A stretch of 50,503 nt of DNA from NCBI RefSeq assembly GCF_023156505.1, contig NZ_JALNMJ010000033.1:1-50503 (forward strand), given 5' to 3'. The notes under the pieces are model-generated. The model did not search any database and was not told the origin of the DNA. It worked only from the letters and a program-made list of their open reading frames with translations. This document shows positions 8,480 to 17,245 of this stretch, in pieces (the first letter of the stretch is position 1; each line of letters begins with the position of its first letter). Made by a program: the position numbers and the translations under genes. The DNA comes from Roseibium sediminicola (lineage in GTDB: Bacteria > Pseudomonadota > Alphaproteobacteria > Rhizobiales > Stappiaceae).

Positions 8480-8532
8480 CCTCCCACGAGCGGGAGGTTC
8501 AGGCACCCGGCCCCCTGGGTGCCTGACCTCCC
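8480..8532 (+). promoter_or_regulatory. long hairpin between binding-protein and permease genes
   Basis: Positions 8492-8508 and 8517-8532 pair as a 16-bp stem with one bulged T and an eight-base loop (GGGAGGTTCAGGCACCC with GGGTGCCTGACCTCCC). The GGGAGG at 8492-8497 can instead pair with CCTCCC at 8480-8485, so two structures compete. No U-tract follows. In ABC operons such elements usually protect the upstream mRNA and reduce readthrough, giving more binding protein than permease. That role here is inferred. Confidence 0.65.
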
Positions 8533-8562
8533 GGTCCTGTTACGAACTCAACGGCGACCGAC

Positions 8563-9504
8563 ATGGCTGGTGTGCAATACACCCTGAACCGCCTGGTTCT
8601 GATGATCCCGACCTTCTTCCTGGTTATGATCATCATCTTTCTTCTGGTCCGGCTGTTGCCGGGCGATCCGGCAATCGCAATGGCTGGCGACAAGGCCTCC
8701 GATGCCGATATTGCCGCGATCCGCGACAAGCTCGGGCTGTCCGCGCCGCTCTGGACCCAGTTCTGGCTGTTCCTGACCAACACGCTGCAAGGCGATCTCG
8801 GCCGCTCGATCCTGGCGCGGGCGCCTGTGCTGGATGTCGTTCTGGCGCGGCTGCCGACCACACTGTTCCTGACGATCTATGCCGTCACATTGTCGGTGCT
8901 GATTGCCGGGCCGCTCGCGTTTCTGGCGGCGGTCAATCGCGGCAAATGGCAGGACAATCTGATCCGGGCCGTGTTCCAGGTCGGGCTGTCCATGCCGGTT
9001 TTCTATATCGGCTTGCTGCTGCTGACGTTCCTGGCTGCGCATCTCGGACTGTTCCCGGTCGGCGGGTATGGCGAGAGTTTCGTGGACCGGCTCTATCATT
9101 TGTTCCTGCCCGCCGTGACCGTGGCGCTCTATACGTCCGCGATCCTGATGCGGAACCTGCGTTCCGCGATCATCGAGGTGATCGACGCAGAATATGTGCA
9201 ATTCGCGCGCGCCAAGGGCCTGCCCAACCGGCTGATCCTCGGGCGCCACGTTCTCAAGAACGCGCTGATCTCGACCGTCACCCTGCTGGGCTTGTCCATC
9301 GGCCAGCTGATGAGCGGCACGCTGGTCACCGAGACAGTCTTCGCCGTGCCGGGCCTCGGCCGATCGATGCTGGAGGCAATCTTCGCGCGCGACTATCCGC
9401 TGATCCAGGGACTGACGCTGACCTTCGCCGTGCTGGTGTCGCTGGTCTTTCTGATGACGGACCTGTTCCAGAGCTGGCTTGACCCGAGGATGCGCCTGAC
9501 ATGA
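8563..9504 (+). CDS. peptide ABC transporter permease, DppB type
   Basis: This 313-residue inner-membrane protein has the DppB/OppB plan. An N-terminal helix (LVLMIPTFFLVMIIIFLLVRLLPGDPA) is followed by a periplasmic loop containing LGLSAPLWTQFWLFLTNTLQGDLG. Five further membrane segments follow, along with the cytoplasmic ATPase-contact loop around EYVQFARAKGLPNRLILGRHVLKNALI. The last codons overlap the next permease gene by four bases (ATGA). No strong ribosome site precedes the ATG at 8563, which would fit weaker expression than the binding protein. Confidence 0.93.
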   Translation: MAGVQYTLNRLVLMIPTFFLVMIIIFLLVRLLPGDPAIAMAGDKASDADIAAIRDKLGLSAPLWTQFWLFLTNTLQGDLGRSILARAPVLDVVLARLPTTLFLTIYAVTLSVLIAGPLAFLAAVNRGKWQDNLIRAVFQVGLSMPVFYIGLLLLTFLAAHLGLFPVGGYGESFVDRLYHLFLPAVTVALYTSAILMRNLRSAIIEVIDAEYVQFARAKGLPNRLILGRHVLKNALISTVTLLGLSIGQLMSGTLVTETVFAVPGLGRSMLEAIFARDYPLIQGLTLTFAVLVSLVFLMTDLFQSWLDPRMRLT

Positions 9505-10367
9505 GTGATGCGACTGTCTCTTCGACGCAGGCTGTTGTGAGGAAACCGGGTCGTTTGCGGCTGGCCCTTGCCAAGCCCGGCTTCATGACCGGTATTGCCA
9601 TTATCGGCGCGTCGGTGGTGCTGGCCCTGTTTCCGGGGCTGTTCGCTCCCCATGACCCGAATTTCATCGACTACATGGCTGTGCGCCAGCCGCCGAGCTG
9701 GCTGCATCCCTTCGGTACGGATCTGCTGGGCCGGGACACGTTTTCGCGCGTGATCTGGGCCTATTCCGTCAACATGCAAATGGCCTTCCTGGCCACCGTC
9801 TTCGCGCTCCTGATCGGCGTCGTGGTCGGCGCGCTGGTCGGCTATTACCGCGGCATTGCCGACTTGGTCTTCGGCCGGGTGGTCGATGCGATCATCACCT
9901 TTCCCTTTCTGGTGCTGGTGATCGCGGTGGTCGCGGTGCTCGGTCCGGGATTGATCAACATGTATATCGCGATCACTCTGGTGGGCTGGGTCTATTACGC
10001 CAGGCTGATGCGCGCGGAAGTGATCTCGCAAAAGGCCAACGATTATGCGTCCGCCGGTATCGTCATGGGCTATTCCGACCGGCGGATCATCTTTCGCCAT
10101 CTCCTGCCCAACGCAATCACCCCGATCATCGTCTACTGGATGACCGACATGGCGCTGGCCATCCTGCTCGGCTCGTCGCTCGGCTATCTGGGACTTGGCG
10201 CGCAGCCGCCCCAGGCCGAGTGGGGCGTTCTGATCGCCGAAGGGCGCAATTTCATTACCACCGCCTGGTGGCTGAGCCTGATGCCGGGCATCGCCATTGT
10301 CCTGACCGGCCTCGGTTTCTCGCTGATCGGCGACGGGCTGGCAGATCTGTTGAGGCCGCGCGGATGA
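9501..10367 (+). CDS. peptide ABC transporter permease, DppC type
   Basis: The 288-residue inner-membrane partner of the preceding permease has an N-terminal helix (GIAIIGASVVLALFPGLFAP), the family block HPFGTDLLGRDTFSRVIWA, and the coupling loop RAEVISQKANDYASAGIVMGYSDRRIIFRHLLPN. It ends with a conserved LGLGAQPPQAEWGVLIAEGRNF segment. The start overlaps the stop of the DppB-type gene and its own stop overlaps the start of the first ATPase gene, so all are translated as a coupled set. It forms the heterodimeric channel. Confidence 0.94.
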   Translation: MSDATVSSTQAVVRKPGRLRLALAKPGFMTGIAIIGASVVLALFPGLFAPHDPNFIDYMAVRQPPSWLHPFGTDLLGRDTFSRVIWAYSVNMQMAFLATVFALLIGVVVGALVGYYRGIADLVFGRVVDAIITFPFLVLVIAVVAVLGPGLINMYIAITLVGWVYYARLMRAEVISQKANDYASAGIVMGYSDRRIIFRHLLPNAITPIIVYWMTDMALAILLGSSLGYLGLGAQPPQAEWGVLIAEGRNFITTAWWLSLMPGIAIVLTGLGFSLIGDGLADLLRPRG

Positions 10368-11365
10368 CCCTGACACAAGTTCAAACACCCTTGCTGGAGG
10401 TTGCGAACCTCTGCACCACCTTCACCGCCGGCGGTGCCTCCATTCCGGCGGTCCGCAATGTCGGCTTCACGCTCAACAGGGGCGAGGTGCTCGGCCTTGT
10501 CGGCGAAAGCGGATCGGGCAAGAGCGTCACCTTGCGATCGATCCTCGGCCTGTCGCGCCGCTACGGCGAGACCACTGGAGAGGTGCTCTGGCGCGGCGAT
10601 AATCTTGTGGCGATGCCGGAAAGCAGCTTGCGCCCAATTCGCGGCGGCGAGATCGCGATGATCTTCCAGGAGCCGATGACCTCGCTCAATCCGCTCCTCA
10701 CCGTCGGCGTTCAGATTGACGAGACCCTGAAGGCCCACACCCGGATGACAGCGTCGGAGCGGAAGAAGCGCGCCATCGAGATGCTGGATCTGGTCGGCAT
10801 CCCGGCGGCGCGTTCCCGGCTCGGCGAATATCCACACCAGTTTTCGGGTGGCATGCGCCAGCGGGTGATGATCGCGATCGCGCTCGCTGCCCGGCCGAAA
10901 CTGCTTCTGGCCGACGAGCCGACCACCGCGCTCGACGTCACCATCCAGGCACAGATCCTCGATCTGATCCTGTCGCTCGCCAAGGATTTCGACATGGGTG
11001 TCATTCTGGTCACCCACGACCTCGGGGTCGTCGCGCAGACCTGCGACCAGGTGGCGGTGATGTATGCCGGACGGATCGTGGAAGAAGGCGCTGTGCGCGC
11101 CGTTCTGAAATCGCCGCAGCATCCCTATACGGTCGGTCTGATGCGCTCCGTACCGCAGAACGTGCCGCCAAGAACGCCGCTCTATTCGATCCCCGGCACA
11201 CCGCCGAGCCTTCTGAACCTGCCGCAAGGTTGTGCCTTCGCGCCGCGCTGTCCGAACAGGTCGTCTGCCTGCGACCAGTCCCGGCCGGAATTGCTCGACA
11301 CCGGCGGCGGACGGGCGCTTGCATGTTTCAACAAGGTTCGGGCCGGAGAGGGGGCCGCGGCATGA
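10364..11365 (+). CDS. peptide ABC transporter ATPase, DppD type
   Basis: This 333-residue cytoplasmic ATPase has Walker A GESGSGKS, Q-loop MIFQEPMTSLNPLLTVG, signature FSGGMRQR, Walker B LLLADEPTTALD and H-loop ILVTHDLGVVAQ. The C-terminal oligopeptide-transport extension includes the Cys cluster seen in this subfamily (CAFAPRCPNRSSACDQ). ATG 10364 overlaps the preceding stop as ATGA; longer in-frame readings begin inside the permease gene and are less likely. It pairs with the next gene product to power import. Confidence 0.94.
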   Translation: MTLTQVQTPLLEVANLCTTFTAGGASIPAVRNVGFTLNRGEVLGLVGESGSGKSVTLRSILGLSRRYGETTGEVLWRGDNLVAMPESSLRPIRGGEIAMIFQEPMTSLNPLLTVGVQIDETLKAHTRMTASERKKRAIEMLDLVGIPAARSRLGEYPHQFSGGMRQRVMIAIALAARPKLLLADEPTTALDVTIQAQILDLILSLAKDFDMGVILVTHDLGVVAQTCDQVAVMYAGRIVEEGAVRAVLKSPQHPYTVGLMRSVPQNVPPRTPLYSIPGTPPSLLNLPQGCAFAPRCPNRSSACDQSRPELLDTGGGRALACFNKVRAGEGAAA

Positions 11366-12348
11366 GCGAGACGGTTCTGGAAATCCGCGATGTCAGCCTG
11401 ACGTTCCGGGGCAAACGCGGTGTGCTTGATGTTGTGGCCGGAAGGCCCCCGCGCGACGTCAATGCGCTGAACGGCGTGACCCTGGATTTGAAACGCGGCG
11501 AGACCCTGGGTGTTGTCGGGGAATCGGGGTGCGGAAAATCGACCCTGGCCCGCTGCATCGTGCGCCTGCATGAGCCGAATGGGGGCGAGATCCTGTTTCA
11601 TGGGAGCGATGTGTTTGCGCCGGACCAGCGACGCGACCGAAGTTACAATCGCCGCGTCCAGATGATGTTCCAGGACCCCTATTCCTCGCTCAATCCGCGC
11701 ATGACGACAAGCCAGATCCTGAAAGAGGCTTTGCTGGTGCATGGCATGTGCGGCGAGGCCGACGTGCCCGAGCGACTTGAAAAGCTGATGGACCTGGTCC
11801 AGCTGCCCCGGGACGCGCTGGAAAAGTACCCGCACGAGTTTTCCGGCGGGCAGCGTCAGCGCATCGCCATCGCCCGGGCGCTGGCGGTCGAACCCGAAGT
11901 GCTGATCGCGGACGAACTGGTTTCCGCGCTGGATGTCTCGGTGCAGGCGCAGATCGTCAACCTGCTCCTGGAGCTGCAGGAGCGGCTCGGCCTCACCATC
12001 CTGTTTGTCGCCCATGACCTGCGCCTGGTGCGCCATGTCTCCAATCGGGTGGCCGTGATTTACCTAGGCCGTATTGTCGAGATCGGCGACAGTGAGACTC
12101 TGTTTGCCAGTCCCTCGCATCCTTATTCCCAGGCGCTGCTCAGCGCCGCGCCGTCGCTCGATCCGGACGACAAGGGCAGCAAGATCCATCTGGAAGGCGA
12201 GCTGCCGTCGCCTATGGACATTCCCCCCGGCTGCCCGTTCCATGTGCGCTGCCGCCACAAGACCCCGAAATGCACCGCCGAGCTGCCTGTCCTGCGCCCT
12301 CTGGAAGGGCGCGGCGCGGTGGCCTGCCATCATGCCGAAAAGATTTGA
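11362..12348 (+). CDS. peptide ABC transporter ATPase, DppF type
   Basis: This is the second, 328-residue ATPase of the peptide importer. Walker A is GESGCGKS (about 53-60), the Q-loop is MMFQDPYSSLNPRMT, the signature FSGGQRQR and the H-loop FVAHDLRLV. Walker B reads LIADELVSALD, with Leu where Pro is usual after the catalytic Glu; the catalytic Asp and Glu are kept. The C-terminal Cys-bearing extension (CPFHVRCRHKTPKC) is present. The start overlaps the DppD-type stop by four bases, and the stop is two bases before the aminopeptidase gene. Confidence 0.93.
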   Translation: MSETVLEIRDVSLTFRGKRGVLDVVAGRPPRDVNALNGVTLDLKRGETLGVVGESGCGKSTLARCIVRLHEPNGGEILFHGSDVFAPDQRRDRSYNRRVQMMFQDPYSSLNPRMTTSQILKEALLVHGMCGEADVPERLEKLMDLVQLPRDALEKYPHEFSGGQRQRIAIARALAVEPEVLIADELVSALDVSVQAQIVNLLLELQERLGLTILFVAHDLRLVRHVSNRVAVIYLGRIVEIGDSETLFASPSHPYSQALLSAAPSLDPDDKGSKIHLEGELPSPMDIPPGCPFHVRCRHKTPKCTAELPVLRPLEGRGAVACHHAEKI

Positions 12349-12350
12349 GA

Positions 12351-14183
12351 ATGAACAACAACAAAAGCGCCACCCTCGCGAACCGTCTGATTGCCCTGCG
12401 CGAGGAGCTGACGCCGCGAGGTCTTGACGCCCTGATCGTGCCGCGCTTCGACGCGCATCAGGGCGAATATATCGCCCCGCACGATGAACGCCTTGGCTTC
12501 ATCACCGGCTTTACCGGCTCGGCGGGCGTTGCGATCGTGACCGCGGATCGCGTGCGCCTTTTCGTGGACGGACGCTACACGGTGCAGGCGCAGAACCAGT
12601 GCCCGGCGGAGCTGATCGAGCGGGACCACCTGTTCGACCATCCGCCGGAAACCTGGCTGAGCGGAGCTGCCGAGGCCGGTTGGTCAATCGGGTATGACGC
12701 GATGCTGCTGCCGCCGCGCTGGGTGGAGCGATTCGAACAGGCTCTGGCTGGAACGGAAGCCCGGCTGGTGCCTCTGTCCGGCAATCCGGTCGATGCGGTC
12801 TGGCACGACCAGCCCGACGAGCCCTTCGGGCGCATCAGCGCGTTTCCGCTGCAGTTCGCGGGCGAGTCCGCCCATGACAAGCGCCGGGATCTGCTCGTCG
12901 ACATGTCGGTCAGGGAAGCGGATCTTCTGGTCGAAACCCAGCCCGACAACATTGCCTGGCTTTTGAATGTGCGCGGCGACGATGTTGCCTACAATCCGAT
13001 GCCGCAATCCTTCCTGATCCTGGAAAAGAACGGCGCGGCGCACTGGTTTGTGGAGGCAGGCAAATTTGAGGACGGGCTGAGCGATGTCCTGCCGGACTGG
13101 CTGTCCATTCATCCGAAGCCCGCGTTCCTGAGCCTGCTCTCCGAAAAACTCGATGCCGGCGCGAAAGTGCTGATCGATCCTGATCTTTCACCGGCGGCCG
13201 TTACCCAGCTGGTCCGGGCAGCGCAGGCCGAGCCGGTCGCCGGGCGCAGCCCGGTGACCCTCAGCAAGGCGCGCAAGAATGCGACTGAGCTGGAAGGCAT
13301 TCGGGCCTGCCACATTGAGGACGCCGTCGCCTGGGCCGAATTCGGCGCCTGGCTGGCGAGCGCGGTTCCTGCCCGGGCGGCGGATGGCGCACCCGTGACC
13401 GAATACGAGGCGGAGGAAAAGATCCTGGCCTGCCGTCAGGCACGGTCCGGCTTCCTGTCGGAAAGCTTCCGCACGATCTCCTGCGCCGGCGGCAATGCGG
13501 CCATGTGCCATTACGCGGCCGATCCGCGGGCTTCGGCCTCGATCCTGCCGTCGGCCTGCTACCTGATGGACAGCGGCGGCCAGTATGAGACCGGCACCAC
13601 CGACGCGACCCGTTCCTTTACGTTCGGCACATTGCCGGAAGGCTATGCGGAAGCTTACACCGCCGTCTTCAAGGCGCTGGTTGCCCTGGCGACGCTGAAG
13701 TTCCCGAAAGGCACGCAAGGCCATCATATCGACGCCATCTGCCGCCGGCCGCTCTGGGATCTCGGGCTCGACTACGACCACGGCACCGGTCACGGCATCG
13801 GCCACCGGTTGTCGGTGCATGAGCAGCCGCAGCGCATCGGCAAGCCGCACAATCCGGTCGACCTGGCGCCGGGCATGGTGATGTCCATCGAACCCGGCCA
13901 CTACAAGGCCGGCAGCTACGGCATCCGTCTGGAGAACCTGTTCGAGATTGTCGAGACGGACAGCGGTTATCTTGCCTTCGACAATCTCACCTGGATCCCG
14001 ATCCAGACGGACGCGCTGCTCACCGACCGCCTGAGCGAGGCCGAGCTTTCCTGGCTGAACGATTATCACGCCGAGGTGGAGGAGCGGATCGCGGCGCGTT
14101 GCTCGGACGAGGCACAGCGGTGGCTGCAGAGTTCTTGTGCACCTCTGGCTGCGAAACCCGCCGGGTGGCGGCAGGCCGGCTGA
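12351..14183 (+). CDS. pepP: Xaa-Pro aminopeptidase, M24B family
   Basis: This 610-residue cytoplasmic metallopeptidase removes the N-terminal residue from peptides with proline in second position. It has the three-part layout of long aminopeptidase P: two creatinase-like N-terminal domains (about 1-310) and a pita-bread catalytic domain. The metal-site segments are visible as YLMDSGGQYETGTTDATRSF (two Asp), HGTGHGIGHRL (His), SIEPGHYKAG (Glu) and GIRLENLFEIV (Glu). It starts two bases after the last transporter gene, so imported peptides are probably its substrates. The symbol is by family similarity; specificity for tri- or longer peptides cannot be told. Confidence 0.88.
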   Translation: MNNNKSATLANRLIALREELTPRGLDALIVPRFDAHQGEYIAPHDERLGFITGFTGSAGVAIVTADRVRLFVDGRYTVQAQNQCPAELIERDHLFDHPPETWLSGAAEAGWSIGYDAMLLPPRWVERFEQALAGTEARLVPLSGNPVDAVWHDQPDEPFGRISAFPLQFAGESAHDKRRDLLVDMSVREADLLVETQPDNIAWLLNVRGDDVAYNPMPQSFLILEKNGAAHWFVEAGKFEDGLSDVLPDWLSIHPKPAFLSLLSEKLDAGAKVLIDPDLSPAAVTQLVRAAQAEPVAGRSPVTLSKARKNATELEGIRACHIEDAVAWAEFGAWLASAVPARAADGAPVTEYEAEEKILACRQARSGFLSESFRTISCAGGNAAMCHYAADPRASASILPSACYLMDSGGQYETGTTDATRSFTFGTLPEGYAEAYTAVFKALVALATLKFPKGTQGHHIDAICRRPLWDLGLDYDHGTGHGIGHRLSVHEQPQRIGKPHNPVDLAPGMVMSIEPGHYKAGSYGIRLENLFEIVETDSGYLAFDNLTWIPIQTDALLTDRLSEAELSWLNDYHAEVEERIAARCSDEAQRWLQSSCAPLAAKPAGWRQAG

Positions 14184-14329
14184 GCATCGGCGTCGGCGCC
14201 CAGTGACGGGCGTGCCGGGCGCCACGAAGCCTTGAAGGTTCCGTGACGAAAAGAGACTTGTCTTGGCGCGCCTTTGCGCCAATGATGTCAGGCATGTTGC
14301 CGACCTTCAGTCAGCTGCGGAGAAACCTC

Positions 14330-15886
14330 ATGCTCTTGCGTCCCGCTACCGCGCGGACGTGGGTTTCCGCGCATCGTTCGGACCCTCGCTCCCTGTTTCT
14401 TTGTCTGGTCCTGGTTCTGTTCCTCGTCTCAGGCGGCGCGGTCCAGGCCTCGACAGGGACGGATCCCTTTGCCGAAAAACGCCTTGCCCTGGTTGTCGGC
14501 ATCGCCGGCTACGACAATGCTCCGGATCTGGCGAACACCACCAATGACGGCAAGCTGATCTCCGATACGTTGAACGCGTTGAATTTCCGGGTCTCCGAGC
14601 ATTTCGATATCGGGCTGGAAGAGTTCCGGAATTTGCTCAAGCAGTTCGCCTTCGATGCCGAAACGGCGGATGTTGCGCTGGTCTATTTCGCAGGTCACGG
14701 GATCGAGGTCGGCGGGCGCAATTTCCTGGTTCCGGCCGATGCCAAGGCCGGCAGCCGTCAGCAGGTCGCCGACACTTCCGTGTCTCTCGACGACATCCTG
14801 GCGGCGGTCGACAAGGCCCGCCAGCTCAGGATCGTGATCCTGGATTCCTGCCGCAACGATCCCTTCGCCGACGACGGCGCACGGGAGACCCTGACGGTGG
14901 ACAGCCGCACGGCGGGGCGCGGGCTGGCACCGGCGTCTCCGGAGCGGGGCACGCTGGTCGCCTATGCGGCCGAGGCCGGCGCGGTGGCGCTGGACGGGGC
15001 GGGCGACAACAGCCCCTTCGCGATGGCGCTGGCGCAGACGCTGAGGACACGAGACCTCGAGATCGGCCTGGCTTTCCGTCAGGTCCGGGACACGGTCTTG
15101 AAGGCCACCGCAAACGCCCAGGAACCGCACACCTACGGCTCGCTCTCCGGCAAGCCCTATTTCCTGGCCGGTTCCAGCCAGGAGGTAAACGGGCTTGCGG
15201 CGACCGCGCGCCGGAATGCCTGGGGACGGCTGGAGGTTGACCAGGAGGAACAGTTGCAGGTGGCGGCGAGGGAAGGCGACAGCCGGGCTCTGAAGGGCCT
15301 TGCCTATATGCGTCTCAATCCGGACGAAGACCGCTACGATCCTGCGAAAGCGGCCGCATTTCTGGAAAAGGCGGCCGACGCAGGCGATCCGGAGGCGATG
15401 TTCGAGCTTGCCCGCATGTATGAGCGCGGCATCGGTGTCGACCAGGATGTCGACAAGGCGCTGGATCTCTTCCGGAAATCGGCCGCGGAAGGTTTTGCCG
15501 ATGCCATCAACGACCTTGGCTTCCTGCATTTCCAGGGCGGTCTCGGGATCGTGCGCGACCCGAAAAAGGCGATCGAGCTGTTCGGCCAGGCGGCGGACCA
15601 GCGGCACCCGGAAGCCATGTTCAATTATGCCGCCCTGATCGACGACGGGGTTGTCGACGGCAAAAGCGCCGATGACGCAGCCGAATATCTTTACCGGGCG
15701 CTCCGGTCCGGCAACGAGGAAGTCCTGGGCCAGCTCTCCGAGAACCCCAAGATGTTCAAGGCCGAAACACGACGGTCACTGCAGCGCAAGCTGGCCGAGC
15801 GGGCCTTTTATTCGGGCAGCATCGACGGGCAGTTCGGTCCCCAGACCCAACGCGGGCTTCGAAAGGCCTATGGCCTGTCCGAGTGA
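14330..15886 (+). CDS. exported caspase-fold protein with Sel1 repeats
   Basis: The protein has 518 residues from ATG 14330. An N-terminal hydrophobic segment ends in VQA at 40, probably a signal peptide. A C14 caspase/metacaspase domain follows at about 50-290, with the dyad His in YFAGHGIEVGG (H123) and Cys in ILDSCRNDPF (C174). Sel1-type repeats span about 350-460 (DPEAMFELARMYERGIGVDQD, FADAINDLGFLHFQGG, HPEAMFNYAALIDDGV). A short peptidoglycan-binding-like motif ends the protein (GSIDGQFGPQTQRGLRKAYGL). I prefer 14330 because GGAG precedes it and it begins a clean signal sequence; a GTG at 14243 would add 29 residues. It probably acts in the periplasm as an Arg/Lys-type peptidase or a scaffold; the target is unknown. 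Confidence 0.82.
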   Translation: MLLRPATARTWVSAHRSDPRSLFLCLVLVLFLVSGGAVQASTGTDPFAEKRLALVVGIAGYDNAPDLANTTNDGKLISDTLNALNFRVSEHFDIGLEEFRNLLKQFAFDAETADVALVYFAGHGIEVGGRNFLVPADAKAGSRQQVADTSVSLDDILAAVDKARQLRIVILDSCRNDPFADDGARETLTVDSRTAGRGLAPASPERGTLVAYAAEAGAVALDGAGDNSPFAMALAQTLRTRDLEIGLAFRQVRDTVLKATANAQEPHTYGSLSGKPYFLAGSSQEVNGLAATARRNAWGRLEVDQEEQLQVAAREGDSRALKGLAYMRLNPDEDRYDPAKAAAFLEKAADAGDPEAMFELARMYERGIGVDQDVDKALDLFRKSAAEGFADAINDLGFLHFQGGLGIVRDPKKAIELFGQAADQRHPEAMFNYAALIDDGVVDGKSADDAAEYLYRALRSGNEEVLGQLSENPKMFKAETRRSLQRKLAERAFYSGSIDGQFGPQTQRGLRKAYGLSE

Positions 15887-16136
15887 GCGCGGGTTCCTGT
15901 GAATGGAAAAGTGACCTTGCGTGAATTGCCGGGTTGTTCTTTCGTTTTGAGCTCTTAGGATGGACTGGAAGGCTGAGTTGACGAACGGAAATGCGGGCGA
16001 CTTCTCAAGTCGAAGCACTTGTGTTTTTTGACTGTTTTTATGCGCGTTGGTCGGTGTCGGCGAATGTCAACGTTGTTTGCCAAAGATTGAGTTTAACGGC
16101 AGTGCCAGCGACGCGTCCAAGCTGATAGGGGGTGTC
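15887..16136. other. intergenic gap, no clear element
   Basis: These 250 bases lie between the caspase-fold gene and the next exported protein. They are moderately AT-rich towards the right end (GTGTTTTTTGACTGTTTTTAT near 16020-16040), where a promoter for the next gene could lie. I could not identify a convincing terminator or a small gene. Confidence 0.4.
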
Positions 16137-16820
16137 ATGTTGAAGAAGCGGATTGTTCGCAGATCGGTGTCGGCTGTCGTCGCGGCGGGGTTTGCCCTTG
16201 CCACGGTCTGGCCGGTCCAGGCCGCCGTTCTGCCGACCGGCTTGTCGGTCCTGTCCGGCTTGCCGCAGACCGACCTTTCACAACGTCTTTACCGGATCCA
16301 GTACAACGAAACCACGTCGGAGCCGTCGCACAGTTCCACTTCGGATGGGATTGGAGACGAGCGGGATCCCCGCTTGAGCGAGTCCTATGGCCTCAGCGAC
16401 CGGGTTACGCGGGGTGTTGCCTGGCTGATCAGCAATGGCGCCAGCGAATGCAAGGACACTCTGCGGCCGGAATACCGAATCGATTGCCTCAGGATTGCGC
16501 TTTCCCGCGCCGCGTCGACCATCGACAACCGGCCCAATTACCGGCAGGCGGCCCGGGATCTCAGAAGCCTGTCGCGCAAGCTGGAAGGGATTGTGAACAA
16601 GTACCAGGATCGCGGCGCTCCGCGCGCGACCAAGGGCAGGACAAGCTACCGCGCGGTCTCCAAGGCCAATCAGGCGCAGGCCAACCGGGAAGCCGCTGCA
16701 GCCATCGATGAGACCGTCACCAAGCTGCTGAGATCCGCCGGAAATTCGGAAAAGCGCAAGGTCCACTATTCCCAGATCGCGACCGCGGTCGGATCGACCA
16801 AGCGGCTGCTGCGTTCCTGA
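16137..16820 (+). CDS. exported hypothetical protein, 227 residues
   Basis: I do not recognise the family. The protein begins with a clear signal peptide (MLKKRIVRRSVSAVVAAGFALATVWPVQA). A Ser/Thr-rich linker follows (about 55-75), then a helical domain of about 100 residues with two Cys in ASECKDTLRPEYRIDCLRIALSRAAS, spaced to form a disulfide. The C-terminal half is basic, rich in Arg, Lys and Ala, and probably helical. ATG 16137 follows AGGGGG and starts the signal peptide; an in-frame reading 30 codons upstream is less likely. Neighbours are an exported caspase-fold protein and another small exported protein, which gives no firm function. Confidence 0.7.
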   Translation: MLKKRIVRRSVSAVVAAGFALATVWPVQAAVLPTGLSVLSGLPQTDLSQRLYRIQYNETTSEPSHSSTSDGIGDERDPRLSESYGLSDRVTRGVAWLISNGASECKDTLRPEYRIDCLRIALSRAASTIDNRPNYRQAARDLRSLSRKLEGIVNKYQDRGAPRATKGRTSYRAVSKANQAQANREAAAAIDETVTKLLRSAGNSEKRKVHYSQIATAVGSTKRLLRS

Positions 16821-16837
16821 GTTCTTGGGAACAGACC

Positions 16838-17152
16838 CTAATTCTGGTCTGGCGCAGGCTGGGCCGGAATGTCTTCCGGGTCGAGCACCGGCATCCTGCC
16901 TTTTTCAGGGGCCGGTTCGACGAGGTCGCGATCACCGACAGGCGCGGGTTTCAAGATACCGTTGCATCTGGTCGTGACGCTGGTGGACGGGTCCTGCTGT
17001 TCGGTGCGCGCCGTCTCCTCTCCGGGGGAAACAACACTGGGTTCGACCGTCTCCGCTGTTGTCGCGGGAACCGCGGCAGCCATAAGCAGAGCCGCCGCCA
17101 GAATGAGTTTTCCAAGGCGGAGGCTGGTTCCAAAGTTCAGCACATAAGGCAT
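16838..17152 (-). CDS. small exported protein, 104 residues
   Basis: I do not recognise the family. From ATG at 17152 it has a signal peptide (about residues 1-35, ending ATTA). The mature part is Pro-, Glu- and Thr-rich with a single Cys in VTTRCNG and a PAPDQN C-terminus, so it is probably periplasmic and largely unstructured. The start is fixed by AAGGAGG six bases upstream; a TTG 11 codons earlier is unlikely. It converges with the 227-residue gene, ending 17 bases from it. Confidence 0.6.
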   Translation of the reverse strand: MPYVLNFGTSLRLGKLILAAALLMAAAVPATTAETVEPSVVSPGEETARTEQQDPSTSVTTRCNGILKPAPVGDRDLVEPAPEKGRMPVLDPEDIPAQPAPDQN

Positions 17153-17245
17153 GGCATCCTCCTTAAAGGGTTTCCTTGAAGGCAAACGCGCAGAACACGG
17201 TGTGGTTCACACAAAGATCGGATAAGGCCCTGGGTCTGTGTGGAA

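Noticed and set aside
11914..11920. Leu after the Walker B Glu of the DppF-type ATPase as a disabling change
   Set aside because: The catalytic Asp and Glu are intact, and non-Pro residues occur at this position in related peptide-transport ATPases.
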